From Rhizobium leguminosarum (lineage in GTDB: Bacteria; Pseudomonadota; Alphaproteobacteria; Rhizobiales; Rhizobiaceae), in the NCBI RefSeq assembly GCF_001679785.1, contig NZ_CP016286.1:2046001-2110000 (forward strand): a stretch of 64,000 bases of DNA. The letters are read 5' to 3'. This document shows, piece after piece, positions 25,542 to 33,655 of this stretch (its first letter is position 1; each line of letters begins with the position of its first letter). A program made the position numbers and the translations under genes. The notes beneath the pieces are model-generated. The model did no database searches and was not told the origin of the DNA. It was given only the letters and a program-made list of their open reading frames with translations.

Positions 25542-26534
25542 ATGAAGAAGTTCATGAACACTGCGGAAACCATGGTCGCCGAAAGCGTCGAAGGCTTCGT
25601 GCGCGCCCATGAGGCCTTGGTGGTGTTCGGGCCTGAGCGCAAATGCATCCGCCGCCGCCATCTCACCGCTGGCAAGGTGGCGCTCATCTCGGGCGGCGGC
25701 GCCGGCCATGAGCCGATGCATATCGGCTTCGTCGGCCACGGCATGCTGGATGCCGCCTGCGTCGGCCATATCTTCACTTCTCCCACACCGAGCCAGATCA
25801 TCGCCGCCATCGAAGAGGCCGATACGGGCGCCGGCTGCCTGCTCGTGGTCAAGAACTATGACGGCGATCTGATGAATTTCGAAATGGCGATCGAGATGGC
25901 CGGCGACCGCCACAACATCGACATGGTCGTCGTCAGCGACGATATCGAGACATCAAGGTCCGGCGAAGGCAATGGCCGGCGCGGTGTTGCCGGAACGCTG
26001 ATCGTCGAAAAGCTCCTGGGTGCTGCGGCCGAACGCGGCATGTCGCTTGCCGAATTGAAGCAGCTCGGCAAGGGATTGAACACCCGCATCCGCTCGATGG
26101 GTGTCGCGCTGAACGGCGTGACGATGCCGCAGACCGAGCGCACCACATTTGCGCTCGGACCCGGCGAAATGGAAGTGGGCGTCGGCATCCATGGAGAACC
26201 CGGCCATGCCAGGCAGCCCTTCGCCACCTCCGACGCCATCATCGGCCATCTCTGCGAGACCATCGCCGGCGATATCGCCGTGGCGCCGGGTACCCGCGCA
26301 CTGCTCTTCGTCAACGGCCTCGGCGGCACGCCACCGGCCGAACTCTACCTTGCCTATAACGGCGCCCGCCGCTTTATCGAGCAACGCGGCATTCCGATCG
26401 AGCGCTCGCTTGTGGGAACCTACGTCACCTCGCTCGACATGCAGGGACTGTCGGTTACCCTTGCCTTGCTGACCGACGAGGAGATCGCCCTCTGGGACGC
26501 GCCGGTGGCAACGGCAGCGCTGCATTGGCCATAA
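25542..26534 (+). CDS. dhaK: DhaK, substrate-binding subunit of dihydroxyacetone kinase
   Basis: A 330-residue stand-alone DhaK. ISGGGAGHEPMHIGFVG holds His56, NYDGD holds Asp109, and GVGIHGEPG holds His217, so all catalytic residues match E. coli positions closely. With the separate DhaL, EIIA, HPr and Enzyme I upstream it completes a PEP-dependent dihydroxyacetone kinase. GGAGGGG precedes the ATG at 25542. It is a paralogue of the DhaK half of the fused kinase at 20430, but differs in sequence, for example in the length of the segment after VVSDDIE. Confidence 0.93.
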   Translation: MKKFMNTAETMVAESVEGFVRAHEALVVFGPERKCIRRRHLTAGKVALISGGGAGHEPMHIGFVGHGMLDAACVGHIFTSPTPSQIIAAIEEADTGAGCLLVVKNYDGDLMNFEMAIEMAGDRHNIDMVVVSDDIETSRSGEGNGRRGVAGTLIVEKLLGAAAERGMSLAELKQLGKGLNTRIRSMGVALNGVTMPQTERTTFALGPGEMEVGVGIHGEPGHARQPFATSDAIIGHLCETIAGDIAVAPGTRALLFVNGLGGTPPAELYLAYNGARRFIEQRGIPIERSLVGTYVTSLDMQGLSVTLALLTDEEIALWDAPVATAALHWP

Positions 26535-26545
26535 CGGCGCCCCGT

Positions 26546-26794
26546 CAAATATAAAGCGCTGCCATCTTCCGCCAGGCGCCGGCGCGGTGGGCGCGTCCAT
26601 CCCAGACATGCAGCTGATGGCCAGCTACGGGAAAGCACCGGCTGCGGATCGACCGTCAGCGCCTCGAGATAACGCGCCTCCCAGAACGCATCGAAGCAAT
26701 CAGGCGCCTCGGGCGGCTCGACCGCAAGAAGCTCTTCGACCTGCATGCCGTAGGTTGGATCGAAGGCGAAGGGATGTGTCGTCGGAATACTCAT
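26546..26794 (-). pseudogene. Acetylxylan esterase (AXE1) remnant
   Basis: The first 55 residues from the ATG at 26794 (FAFDPTYGMQVEELLAVEPP, FDAFWEARYLEAL, VDPQPVL) match the N-terminus of the AXE1/cephalosporin-C deacetylase family, whose members are about 320 residues with an alpha/beta-hydrolase core. After VDPQPVL the similarity stops, and a different frame gives a short tail (GHQLHVWDGRAHRAGAWRKM) ending at a stop near 26545. The whole catalytic core is missing, so this looks like an internal deletion joining a 5' piece to an unrelated or 3' piece. Confidence 0.6.
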
Positions 26795-26876
26795 CCAAGG
26801 CTTGTCTCGTGAAAAGGCCGGCGGCGCAAGACTCTGCCTTAGCCAGCCGATAAACCTTACCGGCACTCAGACACCT

Positions 26877-27496
26877 TTACGCGGCGTCAGTCGCCTCGTT
26901 TCGCCCGGATGTGACGAAGAGCCTGCGGCCAACGGCGCGCGCAGTCTCCAGATGGGCGGCCGCATGGTCCGGTCCGGCTTCGAGCAACAGCTCCGATGTC
27001 ACGACGCGGGCGCCGCAATAGTCGAAGATCCCGTGATCGATCTGCGTCTTCATCGCGCCGAAATAACCGTGCCGCGTATAGGTCCCCGCATCGGCGCCGC
27101 CGAGGCCGACCAGATGCACCGGGAGACGGCCAAGCAGCTTCACGAGCCCGGCATCCGCGCGATCGTCGTAAGCCCAGCCATTCGTGAACACCCGGTCGAT
27201 CCATCCCTTGAGCAGCCCCGGCATCGACCACCAGTAGACGGGATAGACGAGCACCAGCGCATCGGCGCGGTCGATCCTTGCCTGCTCGGCGGCAACGTCG
27301 GCGGGCAGCACCCCTTTCCTCAGATGCAGGGCGATATCGACCGCGGTGAACCGGGGATCGAAGCCCTCGGCCGCGAGATCGGCAAACTCGACGCAATGGC
27401 CGGCATCGGAAAGTGTGACACCTTCGGCAAGATGGGCGGCGACGCCGTGGGTGAGCGACTGGGATCGGGATGCGCGACGACGATGAGCGCGTGCAT
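26877..27496 (-). pseudogene. NAD(P)H quinone reductase-like flavodoxin-fold gene, frameshifted
   Basis: A flavodoxin-fold NAD(P)H dehydrogenase of the NQO1/MdaB type. The true start is ATG at 27496 (AGGAG 8 bases upstream), giving MHALIVVAHPDP, the standard FMN-binding N-terminus. The frame then leaves the family, while the next frame continues with SLTHGVAAHLAEG to the natural end, including LVLVYPVYWWSMPGLLKGWIDRVF and GRRLFVTSG. One base is missing near 27460 (CCC-AGTCGC). Either the gene is broken or the sequence has an error there. It is divergent from a TetR gene that probably regulates it. Confidence 0.75.
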
Positions 27497-27541
27497 GCAG
27501 AAAACTCCTGTTGAATGATTGCGGACGGAAGTCGCGGGCTG

Positions 27542-27584
27542 TATACCTTTGGTAAGCTACTTTCAGTAAGTTACTTTTGGTATA
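27542..27584. promoter_or_regulatory. TetR operator candidate in the divergent promoter
   Basis: Between the quinone-reductase-like gene and the TetR gene lie two 12-bp direct copies GTAAG(C/T)TACTTT at 27552-27563 and 27566-27577, 14 bp apart. They are framed by TATACC (27542) and GGTATA (27579), which are inverted. This arrangement is typical for a TetR regulator acting on both divergent promoters. The repeat is seen; binding is inferred. Confidence 0.55.
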
Positions 27585-27589
27585 TAGTG

Positions 27590-28261
27590 ATGTCAAGCGC
27601 CGAAACAACAGGTCAGCCGATCGATCCGCAACCTCGCCGCCGCCTGTCGCGGCAGGATCGGCATCGCCAGTTGCTCGACGTCGCTTGGCAGATCGCCCGT
27701 GACGAGGGAACGGAAGCGCTGACCCTCGGCCGGCTTTCCGAGCGGGCGGGCGTGACGAAACCCGTGGTCTATGATCATTTCGAAACCCGCCCCGGCCTGC
27801 TCGCCGCGCTCTACCGCGAATTCGACACCCGCCAGACGGCTGTGATGGACGCAGCCCTTGCGGCAAGCCAGCCGTCGCTCGCCGACCGGGCCACAGTCAT
27901 CGCCGCCTCCTATGTCGACTGCGTGCTTCTTCAGGGCCGCGAAATCCCCGGTGTGATCGCAGCACTTGCCGGCTCGCCGGAACTCGAAAGGATCAAGCGC
28001 GAATACGAAGCGGCCTTCATCGAGAAATGCCGCATCGCGCTTTCGCCCTTTACCGGTGTCGGCACGATCGCCGCAGCCGGCCTCTGGGCCATGCTCGGCG
28101 CCGCCGAAGCCCTCTCCTATGCCGCCGCGTCGGGCGACATCACCGCCGTCGAGGCAAAGAACGAACTCTTCGAAACCATCGTCGCGATGGTGGCGAGAAG
28201 TATGGGCGGCGGCACGCATCCCGATCACCTGCGCGATACGGCCGGCCTCGCATCGAGATGA
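27590..28261 (+). CDS. TetR-family transcriptional regulator
   Basis: A 223-residue TetR regulator. The HTH spans about 30-60 (DVAWQIARDEGTEALTLGRL, ERAGVTKPVVYDHFETRPGLL). The C-terminal domain is about 150 residues. The ATG at 27590 gives MSSAETTGQ and has no clear ribosome site, as the operator-like repeats end only 5 bp upstream, so the mRNA may be leaderless or the true start may differ. It is divergent from the frameshifted quinone-reductase-like gene, the usual target of this arrangement. Confidence 0.85.
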   Translation: MSSAETTGQPIDPQPRRRLSRQDRHRQLLDVAWQIARDEGTEALTLGRLSERAGVTKPVVYDHFETRPGLLAALYREFDTRQTAVMDAALAASQPSLADRATVIAASYVDCVLLQGREIPGVIAALAGSPELERIKREYEAAFIEKCRIALSPFTGVGTIAAAGLWAMLGAAEALSYAAASGDITAVEAKNELFETIVAMVARSMGGGTHPDHLRDTAGLASR

Positions 28262-28267
28262 TCCGGC

Positions 28268-28450
28268 GGGAATACCTGTATCGAATCCACCGCCCGCTTC
28301 GCCATGGAACTCGGTTATTTCGCGACCCTGCTGAGCGACGCGACGGCCGCCTTCTCGCACCAAATGATGCATGCTGCGCACAAGCTGAACGGCCCGACCT
28401 ATGCCCATGCTATTCTGACGACGGCCGAACTCATCGAAGTCTTGCCCAAG
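28268..28450 (+). pseudogene. Isochorismatase-family hydrolase, C-terminal remnant
   Basis: About 60 codons read GNTCIESTARFAMELGYFAT, LLSDATAAFSHQMMHAAH and NGPTYAHAILTTAELIEVLP, which match the last third of cysteine hydrolases of the isochorismatase family, including the catalytic-Cys neighbourhood (CIESTAR). No upstream part exists: the piece begins 7 bp after the TetR stop with no start codon or ribosome site before the match. It is a gene fragment left by a deletion. Confidence 0.6.
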
Positions 28451-28476
28451 GCGTCTGCTTCAAAGGAGACAATGCC

Positions 28477-29817
28477 ATGCTCTTCAAAATGCTCACAAGT
28501 GCCGGCTCGCAATCCCTGAACCGCGACCGGCGCAGGTTCCTGACCACCGCGGCGATCGGGATCGCCGCCGCGGGCGCGACCAGCCTGTTTCCGTCCTATC
28601 CGGTATCGGCTGCCGCGGGAGATGCGATCCGCCCGTTTCGCGTCGACACTCCCGAGGCGGACCTCCTCGACCTTCGCCGGCGCGTGCTGGCAACACGCTG
28701 GCCCGAACGCGAGACGGTCGACGACCAGTCGCAGGGCATACAGCTCGAAAAGATCAAGCCGCTCGTCGATTATTGGGGCACCGGCTACGACTGGCGAAAG
28801 GCGGAAGCGAAGCTGAACGCGCTGCCGCAATTCATCACCGAGATCGACGGCCTAGACATCCACTTCATTCACGTCCACTCGAAACATCCGAATGCCCTGC
28901 CCGTCATCATCACCCATGGCTGGCCGGGATCGGTATTCGAGAACCTCAAGATCATCGGCCCCCTCACCGATCCGACCGCTCATGGCGGACGCGCCGAAGA
29001 TGCGTTCGACGTGGTCATTCCGTCGATGCCGGGCTACGGCTTCTCCGGCAAGCCGACCGGCACCGGCTGGGGGCCGGACCGCATCGCGCGGGCCTGGGCG
29101 GAACTGATGAAGCGCCTCGCTTACAGCAGCTACGTCGCCCAGGGCGGCGACTGGGGCTCGCCGGTCTCCGGCGCGATGGCACGGCTCGCGCCACAAGGTC
29201 TGCTCGGCATCCACATCAACCTGCCGGCTGTCGTGCCGCCCGAAGTTGCCGCGGTGCTCGCCGCGGGCGGGCCGGCGCCGCAGCGACTCTCCACCGAGGA
29301 ACGCGCGGCGTTCGATGCCCTCAGCGCCGCAGCCAAGATGGGGAACAGGTCCTATGCCACGATGATGGGCACGAGGCCGCAGACGATCGGCTACGCCATA
29401 TCGGATTCCCCGGCCGGCCTTGCGGCATGGACGCTCGGTCATCCGGGCTTCACGCACTGGACCTACGACAGCAGCGATCCCGAAAAGTCTCCCGACGAGG
29501 TGCTCGACGACATCACGCTTTACTGGTTGACCAACAGTGCCGCTTCCTCGGCCCGGATCTACTGGGAATATGGCGGCGGGCGCAGTCCCGTCCTTGCGGC
29601 CGGGGAGAAGACCTCCAAGATCGCGCTTCCGGTCGCCATCACCGTCTTTCCTGGGGAGAGTTATCAGGCCCCGGAGACATGGGCCCGTCGCGCCTATCGC
29701 AACCTTATCTATTTCCACAAGGTCGACAAGGGCGGCCACTTCGCTGCCTGGGAGCAGCCGGAGCTCTTCTCCGCCGAGCTTCGAGCAGCGTTCAGGCCGC
29801 TGCGCCGACCGATATGA
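28477..29817 (+). CDS. Exported epoxide hydrolase (EHN / alpha/beta-hydrolase)
   Basis: A 446-residue hydrolase of the microsomal epoxide-hydrolase type. A twin-arginine signal (RDRRRFLTTAAIGIAAAGAT) covers the first 45 residues. The EHN domain (about 48-155; PFRVDTPEADLLDLRRRVLATRWPE) is followed by the catalytic fold: oxyanion HGWPGS, nucleophile Asp in GGDWGS, and the final His in KGGHFAAWEQPE. TAT export points to action in the periplasm, perhaps with no folding cofactor. GGAG lies 9 bases before the ATG. Substrate is unknown. Confidence 0.9.
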   Translation: MLFKMLTSAGSQSLNRDRRRFLTTAAIGIAAAGATSLFPSYPVSAAAGDAIRPFRVDTPEADLLDLRRRVLATRWPERETVDDQSQGIQLEKIKPLVDYWGTGYDWRKAEAKLNALPQFITEIDGLDIHFIHVHSKHPNALPVIITHGWPGSVFENLKIIGPLTDPTAHGGRAEDAFDVVIPSMPGYGFSGKPTGTGWGPDRIARAWAELMKRLAYSSYVAQGGDWGSPVSGAMARLAPQGLLGIHINLPAVVPPEVAAVLAAGGPAPQRLSTEERAAFDALSAAAKMGNRSYATMMGTRPQTIGYAISDSPAGLAAWTLGHPGFTHWTYDSSDPEKSPDEVLDDITLYWLTNSAASSARIYWEYGGGRSPVLAAGEKTSKIALPVAITVFPGESYQAPETWARRAYRNLIYFHKVDKGGHFAAWEQPELFSAELRAAFRPLRRPI

Positions 29818-29911
29818 GAGGAGCGGCGGCCCCTCGCCGCTCAGGGATGCTGCCGCCTGGTATGATTGTCCATGATCGGCACCGGGGTCGCCGCCTCCCT
29901 TGGCGCCAAGC

Positions 29912-30304
29912 TCACGGATTCCAGCCGCCACTGCCATAGGGGCGCGTGATGATTTCGATCAGATGACCGTTCGGATCTTCGAAATAGACCCCGCGCCCGC
30001 TGTCGTGGTCATTGGTCTCATCAGGCTTCCGCTGGCCGGGGTCAGCCCAGTAGCGCAGGTTCCGCTCGCGAATTCGATTGAATATCGCCTCGAATTCAGC
30101 GTCTCCGACCAGGAAGGCGTAGTGTTGGCGGACGATTTCGCCTTCAGTATCCATATAATCGAGATTGGCGTCGTTGTCGGTCGTGACCATGTAGAACGGC
30201 CCCCAGCGCCGCGGCGCCGGCAGCCCCAACATGTCGGCCAGAAAATCTGCCGAGGCCTTGCTGTCGCGAGCCGACAGAATGGTATGATTGAAGTGGATGG
30301 GCAT
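29912..30304 (-). CDS. VOC (glyoxalase/bleomycin resistance) family protein
   Basis: A 130-residue protein of the vicinal oxygen chelate fold with two beta-alpha-beta-beta-beta modules. Metal-ligand positions are visible: His near the start (FNHTILSARD), the second module YAFLVGDAEFEAIFNRI, and GVYFEDPNGHLIEIITRPYG with the terminal Glu. Such small proteins act as lyases, dioxygenases or antibiotic-binding proteins; the role is not evident. The ATG at 30304 (MPIHFNH) is the family-like start. Confidence 0.85.
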   Translation of the reverse strand: MPIHFNHTILSARDSKASADFLADMLGLPAPRRWGPFYMVTTDNDANLDYMDTEGEIVRQHYAFLVGDAEFEAIFNRIRERNLRYWADPGQRKPDETNDHDSGRGVYFEDPNGHLIEIITRPYGSGGWNP

Positions 30305-30511
30305 GGTGGCGTCTCGCAAACGAGGAGCTGCAAGCTTGATGGAAGCTTTGCCGGTTAACACCCGCGGCCGCCTCTTGTTCCGAACTTCGACCGCGCCTCT
30401 CCGCCTTCAAATCTCTTTCGAAACGAGGTAGACTCACCGGTGGAGGAGCCGCGACAAATGGCACGAAACACGCGCCCCATACGCTGGAATCCCAGGGACC
30501 GGGGAGACCGG

Positions 30512-31006
30512 ATGGGTGGCGGCATCAACGCGGCGAACGGCAATTTGCGCGACAGTTCGGGCGCGGCGGTGCGGCCGCCGATCGCCTGGGCGCTGACGGT
30601 CGTGGCAGGGCTTGCGCTCGACTGGCTTTATGCGCTGCCGTTCCTGCCGGCGGCCATGCCTGCCGGTGGGCTCGGTGGCATCGTGTTCCTCGCCGGCCTG
30701 GCGCTGCTGATCTGGGCGGCAGCAACCTTCCGCCGGGCGGGGACACAGGTCCAGCTCAGCCGGCCGACGACGACGATCGTCGACGAAGGCCCCTATCGCT
30801 TCACGCGCAACCCGATCTACATCGGTATGTTCCTCGGCCTCATCGGCCTCGCCGTCGCCTTCGACAGCCTGTGGCTCATCATCCTGTTGGTGCCGTTCTA
30901 CCTCGTCATCCGCTACGGCGTGGTCGCCCGCGAGGAGGCCTATCTCGAGCGGAAATTCGGTGACGCTTATCTCGCCTACAAAGCCCGCATCAGGCGGTGG
31001 CTGTAG
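30512..31006 (+). CDS. Isoprenylcysteine carboxyl methyltransferase-like membrane protein
   Basis: A 164-residue membrane protein of the ICMT/PEMT-like group. Hydrophobic helices are followed by the AdoMet-binding C-terminus GPYRFTRNPIYIGMFLGLIG and REEAYLERKFGDAYLAYKARIRRWL, the conserved signature. The natural acceptor in bacteria is unknown. I chose ATG at 30512, with GGGGAG 5 bases upstream; ATG at 30458 with a weaker, more distant site would add 18 polar residues. Confidence 0.82.
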   Translation: MGGGINAANGNLRDSSGAAVRPPIAWALTVVAGLALDWLYALPFLPAAMPAGGLGGIVFLAGLALLIWAAATFRRAGTQVQLSRPTTTIVDEGPYRFTRNPIYIGMFLGLIGLAVAFDSLWLIILLVPFYLVIRYGVVAREEAYLERKFGDAYLAYKARIRRWL

Positions 31007-31088
31007 CGAGCGTCGACCTGCTGAAACCCGAATGACGGAAACGGGTCGAGACACGACCCCTCGCGGCATCATGGCATCGCCAAAGCAA

Positions 31089-31118
31089 GCCGGCAAACGG
31101 CATCGCCGCTTTGCCGGC
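31089..31118. terminator. Hairpin between convergent genes
   Basis: GCCGGCAAA (31089-31097) pairs with TTTGCCGGC (31110-31118) around a 12-base partly self-complementary loop, between the convergent ICMT-like gene and the alpha/beta-hydrolase gene. No long T-run follows on either strand, so it is only a probable bidirectional terminator. Confidence 0.45.
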
Positions 31119-31126
31119 CGCTGAGA

Positions 31127-31909
31127 TCAGTTCGTGTTCTGCCCCGCCGCCTCGATGATCAGCCGGGCAATCTCGTCAGGGTGGGAGATCAGCGACAGAT
31201 GGCTGGCCTTCACCTCTATCGTCTTCGCCCCCATGCGCTTGGCCATGAAGCGTTCGAGATCCGGGTTGATCGTCCTGTCCTCGGTGGAAACGGCATACCA
31301 GCTCGGCTTCGAACGCCAGGCCGCCTGCGTCGTCTTGCCGGTCAGCAGCGCCTTCTGGAACGGTTGCTGCACGGCATAAAGAACTTTGGCCTTCGCCTCC
31401 GGCAGGTCGCCGGCGAAGTCGTGCAGGAATGCTTCCTCGCTGAGGCGTCCCTCGTCGCCGTCGAAGACGATGCCGGCGGACGCCGGCGGCGTCGGGAAGG
31501 TTTTGGCGAGAGCGGTATAATCCTCACCTGCATCCGGCGCCCGTGCCGCCACATAGACGAGCGCCGAAACATCAGGGTGCACGCCGGTCTCCGTGACCAT
31601 CATGCCGGAAAACGAATGCCCGACCAGAACCGTCGGGCCATCCTGACGGTCGAGCACCCGCTTCACGGCAGCGACGGCCTCGGGCAGCGTCGTCAGCGGG
31701 TTCTGCACCGCCGTGGCATTGAGCCCGGCCGCCTGCAGGCGCGCGATCACCTCGGTCCAGCACGAACCGTCGGCAAACAGCCCGTGCGCCAGCACGACGT
31801 TGCGCACCTTTACGGGAGCGGATGTCGCGGCCATACCGCGGGTAGCAAGCAGAGAAGCGGCGGCGCAGGCAACAAGGGCAGCCGAGAAAGTCCGTCTGTT
31901 CATCATCAT
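31127..31909 (-). CDS. Exported alpha/beta hydrolase
   Basis: A 260-residue hydrolase with a signal peptide (MNRRTFSAALVACAAASLLA, probable cleavage after GMA). The fold signatures are VVLAHGLFADGSCW (oxyanion loop), the nucleophile Ser in LVGHSFSGMMVTE, and the late His in KASHLSLISHPDEIARLI. This is the EstX/methylesterase-like group often annotated as alpha/beta fold hydrolase. AAGGA lies 8 bases before the first of three consecutive ATG codons at 31909. Substrate unknown. Confidence 0.86.
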   Translation of the reverse strand: MMMNRRTFSAALVACAAASLLATRGMAATSAPVKVRNVVLAHGLFADGSCWTEVIARLQAAGLNATAVQNPLTTLPEAVAAVKRVLDRQDGPTVLVGHSFSGMMVTETGVHPDVSALVYVAARAPDAGEDYTALAKTFPTPPASAGIVFDGDEGRLSEEAFLHDFAGDLPEAKAKVLYAVQQPFQKALLTGKTTQAAWRSKPSWYAVSTEDRTINPDLERFMAKRMGAKTIEVKASHLSLISHPDEIARLIIEAAGQNTN

Positions 31910-32194
31910 GATCTGGTTCCTTGTGCGTCCAGGAATTGAAGGATCGAAAGCATGCTGGTTCGGGACCGAAGAACGAAGCCAAGTCAAAATCGGTTGGTCT
32001 GTGATGCCATGTCGGAACGGTTCGCTTTGCCCGGCGCGAGACGTTGGCCTTCGCCGCGTTGCGGCTCCCGTCGTATTCAAATTCGGTATTTGAAGGGCCT
32101 CGTGTATGCAGAAGCCTCGCTTGCTGGAGATTTATGTATTCCCATCCGATATAAAGTCAATTATTGAATACGTAACACCTTCGTGATGCCATAA

Positions 32195-32235
32195 GTGTAT
32201 ACGCTGAGCGGCAGGTCAAGCGCATTTGTATACAC
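32195..32235. promoter_or_regulatory. Operator candidate before the GntR gene
   Basis: GTGTATAC (32195-32202) and its exact complement GTATACAC (32228-32235) lie 45-86 bp upstream of the GntR start. GntR/FadR-type regulators often bind a TNGTATACNA-like core, so each half (itself containing the palindrome GTATAC) may be one dimer site, allowing a loop or tandem binding. Autoregulation is inferred. Confidence 0.55.
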
Positions 32236-32280
32236 AATCGATCGAGCCGTCGATGTTGAAATTAGATCGGAGATAACGGA

Positions 32281-32973
32281 ATGGCGAGTGGTTTCGAAAC
32301 TGAGGATGACGGCGATGATCGCGGGTTGCTCTCCGACCGCATCCGCAACGCCCTGACGGACGAGATCGCCACCGGCACGCTGGCGGCCGGCGCAGCATTG
32401 GACGAACAGCAGCTTGCCGATCGTTTCGGCGCCTCCCGCACGCCGGTTCGGGAAGCTTTGCGTCAGCTGGCGGCGGGCGGTCTCGTCGAGCTTCGCGCTC
32501 GACGCGGCGGTGTCGTCGCCCGCATGACGCCGGAACGCATCATGGAGATGTTCGAAACGGTGGCCGAAATCGAGGCCGTATGTGTCAGGCTCGCCACCTA
32601 CCGCATGACACCGCTGGAGCGCAGCCACCTGATCGAACTGCACGATCTCTCAGAGCCGACCGTCGAAGCCGGAAATTTCGATGCCTATGACAGCTTCAAC
32701 CGCCAATTCCATGAAGCCATCTATCACGCCACCCACAATAGCTTCCTTGCCGAACAGGCGATCGCCGTGCGCAACCGCCTGAATGCCTTCCGGCGCACGC
32801 AGCTGCGCCAGGGCGAACGGCTCCGCCGATCCCGGGACGAACACGAGGCGATCATGCAGGCGATCGCCGAAGGCGACGGTGAGATGGCATCCCGGCGCAT
32901 GCGCGCCCACATGCTGAACGCCGCCACCTCGCTCAGCCGTTTCATCGAAACCAACAAGCCGGGGGGAGTTTGA
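32281..32973 (+). CDS. GntR-family regulator, FadR/FCD subfamily
   Basis: A 230-residue regulator. The winged HTH spans about 15-80 (LLSDRIRNALTDEIATGTLA, LADRFGASRTPVREALRQLAAGGLVELR), and the all-helical FCD domain about 90-220 carries the metal-binding residues (Asp and His in FNRQFHEAIYHAT, later HEAIMQAIAEGD and RRMRAHM). FCD ligands are usually carboxylic acids. No enzyme gene is next to it, so the target beyond its own promoter is unknown. An AGATCGGAGATAACGGA stretch precedes the ATG. Confidence 0.9.
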   Translation: MASGFETEDDGDDRGLLSDRIRNALTDEIATGTLAAGAALDEQQLADRFGASRTPVREALRQLAAGGLVELRARRGGVVARMTPERIMEMFETVAEIEAVCVRLATYRMTPLERSHLIELHDLSEPTVEAGNFDAYDSFNRQFHEAIYHATHNSFLAEQAIAVRNRLNAFRRTQLRQGERLRRSRDEHEAIMQAIAEGDGEMASRRMRAHMLNAATSLSRFIETNKPGGV

Positions 32974-32978
32974 CGTTC

Positions 32979-33377
32979 TTACGGCACGGGGCAGCGGTAT
33001 TTATAGGCGATCAACGTCGTCATCAGCTCGTCGCCGGTGGCCTCGCGAATGCCGGGATTCTCTTCCAGGAATGTACACAATGTATTGCCGATTGCTTCCG
33101 CGGTCGTTCCAACCGGCACACAGACGTTTACCCCAACGGAGTTGGCAAAATACGCCGAGTTCACCATTGCTTTCGGCGCAGGAACGACTTCGGTGAAAAT
33201 ACGGCGGGCCAAATATTCGTCCCGGTTCCACTTGTCCAACCAACCCGCGACATATCCGACGACAAACTGCCGGGAGCCGCCGCAATCAGAATAAAGCAGG
33301 TCACCGCTGGAAAATCCGGCAGGAATCTTTGCTGAAACCGTTGCCAACAGGGTGGCGATCAGAATTCCCGACATCAC
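32979..33377 (-). CDS. Rap1a/Tai-like periplasmic protein
   Basis: A 132-residue exported protein. After a short signal (MMSGILIATLLATVSA) the mature part has the Rap1a/Tai pattern: LLYSDCGG, GYVAGWLDKWNRDEY, NVCVPVGTTAEAIGNTLCTFLEENPGIREATGDELMTTLIAYKYRC. Its four cysteines probably form two disulfides. Rap1a-type proteins include immunity factors against type VI effectors, but most members have no known partner and none is visible here. It converges on the GntR gene with a 5-bp gap. Confidence 0.65.
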   Translation of the reverse strand: MMSGILIATLLATVSAKIPAGFSSGDLLYSDCGGSRQFVVGYVAGWLDKWNRDEYLARRIFTEVVPAPKAMVNSAYFANSVGVNVCVPVGTTAEAIGNTLCTFLEENPGIREATGDELMTTLIAYKYRCPVP

Positions 33378-33655
33378 ATCTCCAAAGCTCGCGATGGCGG
33401 AGCTTTGATCGGGAAAGTGTCGGAAATTAGCTTCAAACGTGTCATCTTTTTTTCTGCAACTAAAAACAAAATGGCCGCTGGTCTCACGTCAGCCTCAATC
33501 GAACCGACTGACCTCAAGCCTGCTGCCGACCGGCAGCAGCACGCTTGACGTCCTGGATTCTGGGGTCCATCGTCTTCTCCATAACCGCTGATCGGCCGTA
33601 TCCATCCGAGGTGGGCCGCAGGACTTAATGGGGTTCGCGTGGTAACGTCGGGTTC

